19,003 nt of DNA from positions 1-19,003 of the forward strand of contig JALRFC010000013.1 in assembly GCA_023253875.1 (NCBI GenBank), written 5' to 3'. Below, one piece after another: positions 1 to 6,979 of the stretch. A program made the translations under genes and the position numbers. The notes under the pieces are model-generated. The model saw nothing but the letters and a program-made list of their open reading frames with translations. It searched no databases and was not told the DNA's origin. Numbering within the stretch: position 1 is the first letter of the stretch; the number at the start of each line of letters is the position of its first letter. This stretch comes from Candidatus Kapaibacterium sp. Lineage in GTDB: Bacteria; Bacteroidota; Ignavibacteria; Kapaibacteriales; UBA961.

Positions 1-1788
1 GAGCAAGGAACACCACTTGGAGAAGCCATTAAAAAATTAGAATTCTCATTGGCATTTGCCACGAAGATGGATGAAACAGCTTCATCATGTCAATATGTTG
101 CGGCTACACCGCATTATCTTGAATCATGGGGCGATGCCATCAATTTTGATGGTACATATTCCATTCAGCAGCCAATCATTGCACCATTAAATCAAGGTTC
201 AATGAGTATTCAAGATTTCCTGATTTTGACTGCTAATTTCATTAATGCTTCAAGTTTTGCAGATACTCCAACTTTCTATGATTTTATCAGAAAGAGTCAA
301 TCAGACTTTGCTTCCAAATCAGCGTGGGAACAATTATTGAGAGATGGTGTATATGCAAGAACCAATGCATTTGAAACAGGTACTGCATCAGGTCTTTCAT
401 CCTTACCGACTAGTCCATCTTTATCGAATGGTTTAATCCTTGCAATCACTCCTTCTTATGCAATGCTTGATGGAAGTCAGGCCAATAATTCATGGTTACA
501 AGAATTGCCGGATCCTATCACGAAAGTGACTTGGGGCAATGTCGCAATGATGAATAAGCAAACAGCTGAATCATTGAATGCAATGCAAGGTGAAGTATAT
601 AGATTCACAACTTCCCAGGGAAGTATTGAATTACCTGTCTTCATACAACCCGGAATGAGCAATAATGTTGTCTCTATTTCATTGGGATATGGTAGAACAG
701 CAGGTGGTAAAGTGCTAGAAGGTGTTGGAGCAAATGCTTATACATTGATACCTGCAAATGCTGGTTTATATGTATCTGTAAAAGCAGAAAAAGCCGGTAG
801 ATCCGAAAAAATTGCAACAACTCAAGGTCATCATGCCATTGAGCGCTATGATAAGCCAAGTCCTTTTGATAATGAATGGAAAGAAAGAACAAAAGACATC
901 CTTGGCGTTCAAGAAGGATATATAACCTTGGCTTCACTTGCTGCCGCAAAAGGTGGTTCACATGAAGAGCATGGACATGATGCACATCATATTGCAGATA
1001 CATTAAGCATTGTCGATGGTTTCCAATATAATGGTCATCGTTGGGCAATGGCAATTGATCTTAGTGCATGTACAGGATGTTCAGCATGTGTTGTTGCTTG
1101 TCAAGCAGAGAATAATATTCCAACTGTTGGTAAAAAATATGTTGCCAATAGTCGTGAAATGCACTGGATTAGAATTGATCGTTATTATCGCGAAGATGCA
1201 TCCGGAAATGTAACGACAGTATTCCAGCCTATGCTTTGTCAGCATTGCGAAAATGCTCCATGTGAAAATGTTTGTCCGGTTGCGGCTACCACACATAGTC
1301 CTGAAGGTTTGAATGAAATGACATATAATCGTTGTGTGGGCACAAGATATTGCTTGAACAATTGCCCATATAAAGTGCGTCGTTTCAACTTCCTCAATTG
1401 GCATAAAGACAAGAAAACTCCACTCGATATGGCATTTAATCCAGATGTAACCGTGCGTATGCGTGGCGTCATGGAAAAATGTACATTCTGTGTTCAGCGT
1501 TTGAATGAAGCAAAAATGCATGCAAAAGATCAAGGTCATGCAAGGGTTCAGGACGGCGATGTAGTAACAGCTTGTCAACAAGCTTGTCCTGCAGGCGCTA
1601 TTCTCTTTGGCAATGTGAATGATCCAAAGAGTGCGGTTGCTAAAGCTGCTCATATTAGCAGAGGCAATCACAAGCAAGAATACAAAGAAAAGAATGGTGC
1701 TTATAAAGTGCTGAGCGAACTTAATGTGCGTCCTTCTGTGACATACCTTGTCAAAGTTCGCAATACAGATGAATTACCGAAAGTATAA
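1..1788 (+). CDS. actB: Alternative complex III iron-sulfur/molybdopterin-like subunit ActB (5'-partial)
   Basis: The reading frame is open from base 1, so the gene starts upstream; 595 codons are seen. The first ~300 residues match the end of the molybdopterin-oxidoreductase-like half of ActB (the LPHYLESWGDA-type stretch appears here as TPHYLESWGDA, followed by QPIIAPLNQG). In the family this half has no Mo cofactor. A His-rich linker (about bases 961-990) leads to the ferredoxin-like half. Its four cysteine groups start at C357 (CTGCSACVVAC), C413 (CQHCENAPCENVC), C445 (CVGTRYCLNNC) and C494/C497 with C525/C529. That makes 15 cysteines; T448 replaces the sixteenth, which fits three [4Fe-4S] clusters and one [3Fe-4S]. 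The clusters are thought to carry electrons from the quinol site to the haem subunits at the membrane surface. actC follows after 29 bases. actA should lie just upstream, outside the window. Confidence 0.96.
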   Translation, partial: EQGTPLGEAIKKLEFSLAFATKMDETASSCQYVAATPHYLESWGDAINFDGTYSIQQPIIAPLNQGSMSIQDFLILTANFINASSFADTPTFYDFIRKSQSDFASKSAWEQLLRDGVYARTNAFETGTASGLSSLPTSPSLSNGLILAITPSYAMLDGSQANNSWLQELPDPITKVTWGNVAMMNKQTAESLNAMQGEVYRFTTSQGSIELPVFIQPGMSNNVVSISLGYGRTAGGKVLEGVGANAYTLIPANAGLYVSVKAEKAGRSEKIATTQGHHAIERYDKPSPFDNEWKERTKDILGVQEGYITLASLAAAKGGSHEEHGHDAHHIADTLSIVDGFQYNGHRWAMAIDLSACTGCSACVVACQAENNIPTVGKKYVANSREMHWIRIDRYYREDASGNVTTVFQPMLCQHCENAPCENVCPVAATTHSPEGLNEMTYNRCVGTRYCLNNCPYKVRRFNFLNWHKDKKTPLDMAFNPDVTVRMRGVMEKCTFCVQRLNEAKMHAKDQGHARVQDGDVVTACQQACPAGAILFGNVNDPKSAVAKAAHISRGNHKQEYKEKNGAYKVLSELNVRPSVTYLVKVRNTDELPKV

Positions 1789-1817
1789 CACAAGAATATA
1801 ATACGCAGGAAATCAGT

Positions 1818-3272
1818 ATGTCGGTTGAAACTGTCACAAAGACGGCCCCAAGAAATGTAGTGGATCATTTGGATGCCACTGCATATCACGGCAATCCGTA
1901 TCCCGTAGAAGAACCAATGCGTGAACCGCTTGTTCTTGGCAATCCTTCTCTTCATGATGTCACAGCCAAGATTGCAGGCATTATTGAAGGGAAACCAAAT
2001 CTAAAATACTGGGTTGCAGTGTTGATTTGTGCATCAATTGCCGGTGCAGGTTTTGGAGCAATTGGTGAAACAGTCATGACTGGGATTGGAGTTTGGGGAT
2101 CCAATAATACGATTGGTTGGGCATGGGATATCACAAACTTTGTGTTTTGGATTGGTATCGGTCATGCCGGTACATTGATCTCGGCCATTCTATATTTATT
2201 CCGTCAAAAATGGCGTACAGCCATCAATCGTTCTGCTGAAGCGATGACAATTTTTGCAGTATTATGTGCCGGAATTTTTCCGGTCATTCACACAGGTCGT
2301 CCTTGGCTTGCATATTGGCTTACTCCATATCCGAATCAAATGCAAATGTGGGTGAATTTCCGTTCTCCTCTTGTATGGGATGTGTTCGCGGTATCAACTT
2401 ATTTGACAGTTTCCGCATTGTTCTGGTTCATGGGCTTGGTTCCTGATCTTGCAACAGTGAGAAATTTCGTAAAAGGGAAGATTGCAAAGCGCATCTATAC
2501 ATTTTTTAGCTTGGGCTGGACCGGATCAATGCGCAATTGGCATCATTATGAAGTTGCATATATGATTCTTGCCGGACTTTCCACTCCACTTGTACTTTCT
2601 GTTCACACGATCGTTTCAATGGACTTTGCAACTTCTGTACTTCCAGGATGGCATACCACGATTTTCCCTCCATACTTCGTTGCAGGTGCTATTTTTTCAG
2701 GCTTCGCAATGGTTATGACATTGCTTGTGATTGCCCGTGAAATCCTTGGATTGAAAGAGTTCATTACACTCAAGCATCTTGAGAATATGAATAAAATTAT
2801 TCTTGCGACAGGAATGATGGTTGGTTATGCATATTCTATGGAATTCTTTATAGCTTGGTATTCTGGTAATGAATATGAAAGAACTGTATTTATCAATCGT
2901 GCATTTGGTGAATATTGGTGGGCATATTGGTCAATGGTTTCTTGCAATGTTCTTTCACCCCAAGTGTATTGGTTCAAGAAAGCAAGAAGAAATATTCCAT
3001 TGATGTTTGTGATTTCAATATTTGTGAATATTGGTATGTGGTTTGAGCGATTCACGATTATTTCCACTTCACTACATCATGACTTCTTACCATCAAGTTG
3101 GAGTTATTATACTCCAACGATTGTGGAGATAGGTATTTTCGTTGGTACAATTGGTTTGTTCTTGACATTATTCCTTCTCTTTTCGAAGTATTTGCCTGTT
3201 ATCGCTATTTCAGAGATCAAAGGTGTCATGCCTGGATCACAGCCAACTCATCATGGTGATGAGCATCATTAA
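1818..3272 (+). CDS. actC: Alternative complex III integral membrane subunit ActC (NrfD/PsrC-like)
   Basis: A 484-residue NrfD-family membrane protein with about ten hydrophobic segments. It is expected to form the quinol-binding membrane core of alternative complex III beside the iron-sulfur subunit. Family-typical stretches include YHGNPYPVEEP near the N-terminus, HYEVAYMILAGLSTPLVLSVH, and PGWHTTIFPPYFVAGAIFSG in the middle. The C-terminus is a short soluble His-rich tail (THHGDEHH), echoing the His-rich linker of ActB. The ATG is supported by AGGA at 1807-1810, seven bases upstream. It sits 29 bases after actB and 32 bases before actD, clearly in one operon. The family assignment is firm; the quinol-binding role comes from studied homologues, not from residues seen here. 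Confidence 0.96.
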   Translation: MSVETVTKTAPRNVVDHLDATAYHGNPYPVEEPMREPLVLGNPSLHDVTAKIAGIIEGKPNLKYWVAVLICASIAGAGFGAIGETVMTGIGVWGSNNTIGWAWDITNFVFWIGIGHAGTLISAILYLFRQKWRTAINRSAEAMTIFAVLCAGIFPVIHTGRPWLAYWLTPYPNQMQMWVNFRSPLVWDVFAVSTYLTVSALFWFMGLVPDLATVRNFVKGKIAKRIYTFFSLGWTGSMRNWHHYEVAYMILAGLSTPLVLSVHTIVSMDFATSVLPGWHTTIFPPYFVAGAIFSGFAMVMTLLVIAREILGLKEFITLKHLENMNKIILATGMMVGYAYSMEFFIAWYSGNEYERTVFINRAFGEYWWAYWSMVSCNVLSPQVYWFKKARRNIPLMFVISIFVNIGMWFERFTIISTSLHHDFLPSSWSYYTPTIVEIGIFVGTIGLFLTLFLLFSKYLPVIAISEIKGVMPGSQPTHHGDEHH

Positions 3273-3304
3273 TCTTCGTCCATTAGAATGTCAGAGATCA
3301 TACA

Positions 3305-3841
3305 ATGAGTGAAAAGAAAACAGTAGCAGTTCTTGGTAATTTTACTGATCCAAATAAGATCATGGAAGCTGCAGCAAAAGTACATCAAAGTGGATATACG
3401 GATTTTGATATCTATACTCCATATCCAGTTCATGGACTTGATAAAGCAATGGGCGTCAAAAGAACAATTCTTCCATATATATCTTTTGGTGGTGGAATGT
3501 TTGGATTGTCCAATGCAATCTTCCTCATCTGGTGGACAGGTTCAGTTGACTACAAACTAAATATTGGTGGTAAACCATTATTTGCATTTCAGTTTAGTAT
3601 TCCTGTTATGTTTGAATTGACAGTGTTGCTTACCGGTCTTGCTACATTTTTTGGATTATGGTTCCTTTGTGGACTTCCAAAATGGTATTCCGATTTACAA
3701 GATGATGAAGGATTTCAAAGAGCTGTTGATGATACATTTGTCCTAAGCATCTTTTCTTCCGATAAGCGTTTTTCGCTTGAAACCACAGAACGATTTATGA
3801 ATGAAATCGGCGCAGACAATGTTCGCCGCATTGAAGCTTAA
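3305..3841 (+). CDS. actD: Alternative complex III subunit ActD (DUF3341)
   Basis: A 178-residue protein of the DUF3341 family. A soluble N-terminal part (residues 1-50, with FTDPNKIMEAA and the family-typical YTPYPVHGLDKAMG) is followed by two transmembrane helices at about 55-77 and 98-124 and a soluble C-terminal tail. In alternative complex III, ActD packs against the membrane core and carries no cofactor; its exact role is not settled. Only a weak purine-rich site (AGAGAT) precedes the ATG. Its place between actC and actE, with a 15-base gap to actE, matches the usual act order. Confidence 0.94.
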   Translation: MSEKKTVAVLGNFTDPNKIMEAAAKVHQSGYTDFDIYTPYPVHGLDKAMGVKRTILPYISFGGGMFGLSNAIFLIWWTGSVDYKLNIGGKPLFAFQFSIPVMFELTVLLTGLATFFGLWFLCGLPKWYSDLQDDEGFQRAVDDTFVLSIFSSDKRFSLETTERFMNEIGADNVRRIEA

Positions 3842-3856
3842 GAGGATCTTTAATCA

Positions 3857-4471
3857 ATGGAACAACAAACACATACACGCGGATTTGGATTCTATCTCAA
3901 GATTGTCATCGGACTTGCACTTGCGGGCTTCATTGTTGGCGTACTTAGTGGTTCGATTACATGGTTTTCAGAAGACACTCCAATCATGATTATCAATGAC
4001 ATGGATGATCAGTTTAAAGTAAAACCACAAGTTGGTTCTACATTCTACACTGATCGTAAAAGTGGTAGAGAGCCATTGCCGAATACAGTCCCCATCGAAG
4101 GTTCTGCATATCCACTCGATAAGCCTGATTTTGATAAAGCAGATTCACTGATTGGCGCAAATCCATTGGATATAAGTACTCCCGAAAAAAGACAATATAT
4201 ATTGTCAAGAGGGAAGAATAGATATGAAGCATTTTGTACTCCATGTCATAATTATGATGGCCAAGGTAATGGCGCAGTTGTGTCACGTGGTTTTCAAAAT
4301 CCACCCAATCTTCGCGATGAAGTAACAAAAGCCAAGACAGATGCTCACTTATTCCACATCATTTCTGCCGGCCAGAATATTATGAATGGATATGCAGACA
4401 AAATCAAACCAAATGATCGTTGGAGCATTGTTCACTATGTCCGAGAAATGCAAAAACTCGGTGTGAAATAA
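3857..4471 (+). CDS. actE: Alternative complex III monohaem cytochrome c subunit ActE
   Basis: A 204-residue protein with one N-terminal membrane anchor (about residues 12-36) and a periplasmic cytochrome c domain. The single haem site is C127-T-P-C130-H131. The likely distal ligand is M176 in NIMNGYADKI; many homologues have an MPSYA-type sequence here, so Asn after the Met is a small departure. The segment PQVGSTFYTDRKSGREPLPN is typical of ActE. It should pass electrons from the complex to a downstream cytochrome or oxidase. The start is backed by AGAGGAT upstream. It sits 15 bases after actD and 40 bases before actF. Confidence 0.95.
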   Translation: MEQQTHTRGFGFYLKIVIGLALAGFIVGVLSGSITWFSEDTPIMIINDMDDQFKVKPQVGSTFYTDRKSGREPLPNTVPIEGSAYPLDKPDFDKADSLIGANPLDISTPEKRQYILSRGKNRYEAFCTPCHNYDGQGNGAVVSRGFQNPPNLRDEVTKAKTDAHLFHIISAGQNIMNGYADKIKPNDRWSIVHYVREMQKLGVK

Positions 4472-4511
4472 TCAATAGAACTTTAGAAGAATATAAGCCC
4501 ATAGAGGAATT

Positions 4512-5681
4512 ATGAACCCCGTCAATCTAAGTGGTAGTGCATTTCAAGGCAATGTAAACAAGGCTGCAATGCTTTGTATCGGAACCGGTGTTGTTCTTGC
4601 AATTGCCGGAATGGCACTCAATCAATCAGCTATTATTCCTGCATATCTCGTCGGAGCAATGTATGTGGTAGGGATCAGCGTGACCGCACTATTCTTCTCC
4701 GCATTGCAATTTCTCGTACGTGCGGGTTGGAGTGCTTCTCTACGTAGAATCCCCGAAATGATGGGATGGTTTGCACAGTTTGCAATTGTCATTTTACTTC
4801 CGATCCTTATCTTTAGAAATTCTTTCTTCCACGGAATTGAAGATATCCCTTCCAAGGCGCCATATACAAATACACCGTTTTTCATTGTACGTGTGATTGG
4901 ATACTGCTTGTTCTGGTTTTGGATGCATCGATATATTGTTGGCAATTCAATTAAGCAAGATGATGCAACTGATTATGCTCCAACAGTAAAAAATTATAAG
5001 CGAAGCGCTCCTTTTGTTTTGGGTTATGCTCTGACAATAACTTTTGCTGCATTCGATTTAATGATGGCTCTTGAACCACATTGGTTCAGTACCATTTTTG
5101 GTCTTTATTATTTTGCAGGTAATTTTGTTTCTACACTTTCTGTGATTGCACTTCTTGTGATGTCAGTCATGAATTCAGGTGAACTCAAAGGGTTTATCAA
5201 TAAAGAACACATGCATGATCTTGGAAAATTGATGTTTGCATTTACAATTTTCTGGACATATATCCACTTTTCACAGTACTTCTTGATTTGGTATAGTAAT
5301 CTTCCTGAAGAAACATTCTACTATATCGATAGAACAAAAGATGGCTGGGAAGTCATGGGTTGGTCTTCGCTCGTTTTGCATTTTATTGTTCCTTTTGCTT
5401 TGCTACTTCGTCAAGATGTAAAACGCAATCAAACTGTATTGAAAGCAGCTGCATTCATCTTGTTATTTGCTCACTTTATAGATCTTTCATGGATTATCAT
5501 ACCCGGATATAGACATCACGGTATTCATCATTTTGATGTTTTTGCACTTGTTGCAGCTGGAGGAATGGTATTATTGTTCATGGGAATTCTACTGTTCTTT
5601 ACAGCAAAGAGAATGAATGCTGTAAGTGGAGTGGCTCATAATGATCCATATATAGGTGAATCAGTAGAGTATTTCTCTTAA
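4512..5681 (+). CDS. actF: Alternative complex III integral membrane subunit ActF (NrfD-like)
   Basis: A 389-residue polytopic membrane protein with about ten hydrophobic helices, the second NrfD-like core subunit of alternative complex III. The signature LEPHWFSTIFGLYYFAGNF in the middle is typical of ActF, as is the TIFWTYIHFSQYFLIWYSNLPEE-type region near residues 245-270. A His-rich GYRHHGIHHFD lies near residue 335. The ATG has a good ribosome site (AGAGGA, five bases upstream). It is the last gene of the operon here: a strong terminator follows 21 bases after the stop. In many relatives cytochrome oxidase genes come next; here they do not. Confidence 0.95.
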   Translation: MNPVNLSGSAFQGNVNKAAMLCIGTGVVLAIAGMALNQSAIIPAYLVGAMYVVGISVTALFFSALQFLVRAGWSASLRRIPEMMGWFAQFAIVILLPILIFRNSFFHGIEDIPSKAPYTNTPFFIVRVIGYCLFWFWMHRYIVGNSIKQDDATDYAPTVKNYKRSAPFVLGYALTITFAAFDLMMALEPHWFSTIFGLYYFAGNFVSTLSVIALLVMSVMNSGELKGFINKEHMHDLGKLMFAFTIFWTYIHFSQYFLIWYSNLPEETFYYIDRTKDGWEVMGWSSLVLHFIVPFALLLRQDVKRNQTVLKAAAFILLFAHFIDLSWIIIPGYRHHGIHHFDVFALVAAGGMVLLFMGILLFFTAKRMNAVSGVAHNDPYIGESVEYFS

Positions 5682-5702
5682 ACGTTTTATTCAGATGTAT
5701 AG

Positions 5703-5733
5703 AAGGTGTACCATTTGGTGCACCTTTTTTTTT
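5703..5733 (+). terminator. Rho-independent terminator of the act operon
   Basis: An eight-base core stem GGTGTACC (5705-5712) pairs with GGTGCACC (5717-5724) through one G-U pair, with loop ATTT. A-T pairs extend the foot of the stem, and nine T residues (5725-5733) follow. It begins 21 bases after the actF stop. The next gene's likely ATG lies only three bases beyond the T tract. Confidence 0.9.
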
Positions 5734-5736
5734 CTT

Positions 5737-6783
5737 ATGAGCAAAAATCAATTACTTTTTATTCTACTTCTTTTCACAATGTCTGCATGTTCAAATGATA
5801 ATGTGCAACCGAATAATTGTGACGATACAGTACTTCCATCACTTGACATGTTGGTTCTATGTGAAGGTTTATATGGGTATGATAATGCAAGTTTGTGGGG
5901 AATAGGGAATAGTATATCACATGAAATCTTTACTTGCAGAAATGGAAGAAAACTTGGGGATACAGCGAATGATATGATTCAAATATCTGATTCACTATAC
6001 ATCATATTAGTCTCAACGAGTAATGAAATTCTTACGATTGATAAGAATGGTACAATCGTTCATTCATTTCAAGTGAAAGGCCCGGGTCATTTTATCAAAC
6101 AATCCTGCATTCTTAATGATACGATGATAGCAATCACTGATTTATATGCTGATAAAGTGTATACATTTGATCATAAGCATAAGCAATTGGATTCTCTCAA
6201 TATCCCAAAGCTATGTGCACCTGATGGTATTGAATTTGGAAAGAATCAATTGGTAATTGCCAATTCAGGGTATGGAGTTTTTCGAAAGGATGAAGTGAAT
6301 GCCAGTACAATTACTATCTATGATGTGAAATCCAAAAGTAGTCGCTTTGTAAAGACCGGTACCAACCCTCAAAATGTCACATATGATAATATGACTTCAC
6401 AATGGTTGATTCAATATGCACATCTAACGACCATGCCGGATTCATTAGGTGGACTTATGATCTATGATGATATGTTTACAGAAATGCAGCATTTCAGAGG
6501 TCAATTTATGGGCATGCAATATAGAATTGGCGTCAATCGCTTTGCATTATGTGGGAAATCCATAGTACGGTTTAATGATTCAATTAAGAAGATGGACACA
6601 GTATTTATCAATACATCAAATAATCAATGGTATAGAATCGGGCTTAATCAGAATAGATTATATATATGCAATGCAAGAAATTATATGTTACCAGGCTCAA
6701 TTTTGATATTAGATGCATCGGCTACAAAGATAGATCAAGACATTTCAGTAGGAATTAATCCACATACTGTCATACATTTTTAG
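5737..6783 (+). CDS. Lipoprotein with predicted YncE-like beta-propeller fold, function unknown
   Basis: A 348-residue protein counted from the ATG at 5737. I prefer this start over an upstream in-frame ATG at 5695, because the latter would translate through the terminator hairpin, while 5737 gives a clean lipoprotein signal: MSKNQ, a hydrophobic run, and lipobox T-M-S-A-C with C18 as the lipidated residue. The mature part shows repeating short beta-rich blocks of the surface-layer/YncE propeller kind (for example DKVYTFDHKHKQLDSL, APDGIEFGKNQLVIANSGYG, and a closing DQDISVGINPHTVIHF). No catalytic residues can be named. No ribosome site precedes the ATG, which sits directly behind the T tract of the act terminator. 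It could be expressed by readthrough or from a promoter I cannot see. The propeller fold is inference from sequence rhythm. Confidence 0.8.
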   Translation: MSKNQLLFILLLFTMSACSNDNVQPNNCDDTVLPSLDMLVLCEGLYGYDNASLWGIGNSISHEIFTCRNGRKLGDTANDMIQISDSLYIILVSTSNEILTIDKNGTIVHSFQVKGPGHFIKQSCILNDTMIAITDLYADKVYTFDHKHKQLDSLNIPKLCAPDGIEFGKNQLVIANSGYGVFRKDEVNASTITIYDVKSKSSRFVKTGTNPQNVTYDNMTSQWLIQYAHLTTMPDSLGGLMIYDDMFTEMQHFRGQFMGMQYRIGVNRFALCGKSIVRFNDSIKKMDTVFINTSNNQWYRIGLNQNRLYICNARNYMLPGSILILDASATKIDQDISVGINPHTVIHF

Positions 6784-6903
6784 TGGAATATACTTGATTG
6801 CTTATCCTTGAATGAGTAAGAATTCAGACTTAAAGCAGTAGAGTTCAACACCCATAAATACAGTAAATTGCATGCACATGATAATGAAAATGATCTCTAA
6901 CGT

Positions 6904-6921
6904 ATGCAATATAATTTGCAT
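6904..6921. repeat. Inverted repeat ATGCAA-N6-TTGCAT in the recQ leader
   Basis: Perfect 6-bp arms (6904-6909 and 6916-6921) flank TATAAT. A further TTGCAT lies at 6868-6873, and a 10-bp palindrome GGAATATTCC at 6943-6952. All fall in the 196 bases between the lipoprotein stop and the preferred recQ ATG. TATAAT could be a -10 box, but I see no convincing partner element upstream. It may be chance in AT-rich DNA or an operator for recQ. Confidence 0.25.
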
Positions 6922-6979
6922 TATGTAAAGTAAGATAAAAGTGGAATATTCCCCAGTGAGCGCATCAAATCTACATAGT

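Noticed and set aside
1081..1677. A 198-codon open frame on the minus strand inside actB
   Set aside because: It lies wholly opposite a conserved Cys-rich gene, has no family-like sequence, and its Cys/His-rich content mirrors the actB codons.
5695..5736. Upstream ATG for the lipoprotein gene
   Set aside because: It would code through the terminator hairpin and bury the lipoprotein signal peptide 14 residues from the N-terminus.
6910..6915. TATAAT as a sigma-70 -10 box for recQ
   Set aside because: No matching -35 element lies 16-18 bases upstream, and it misses the TAnnTTTG form by one base, so I report only the inverted repeat.
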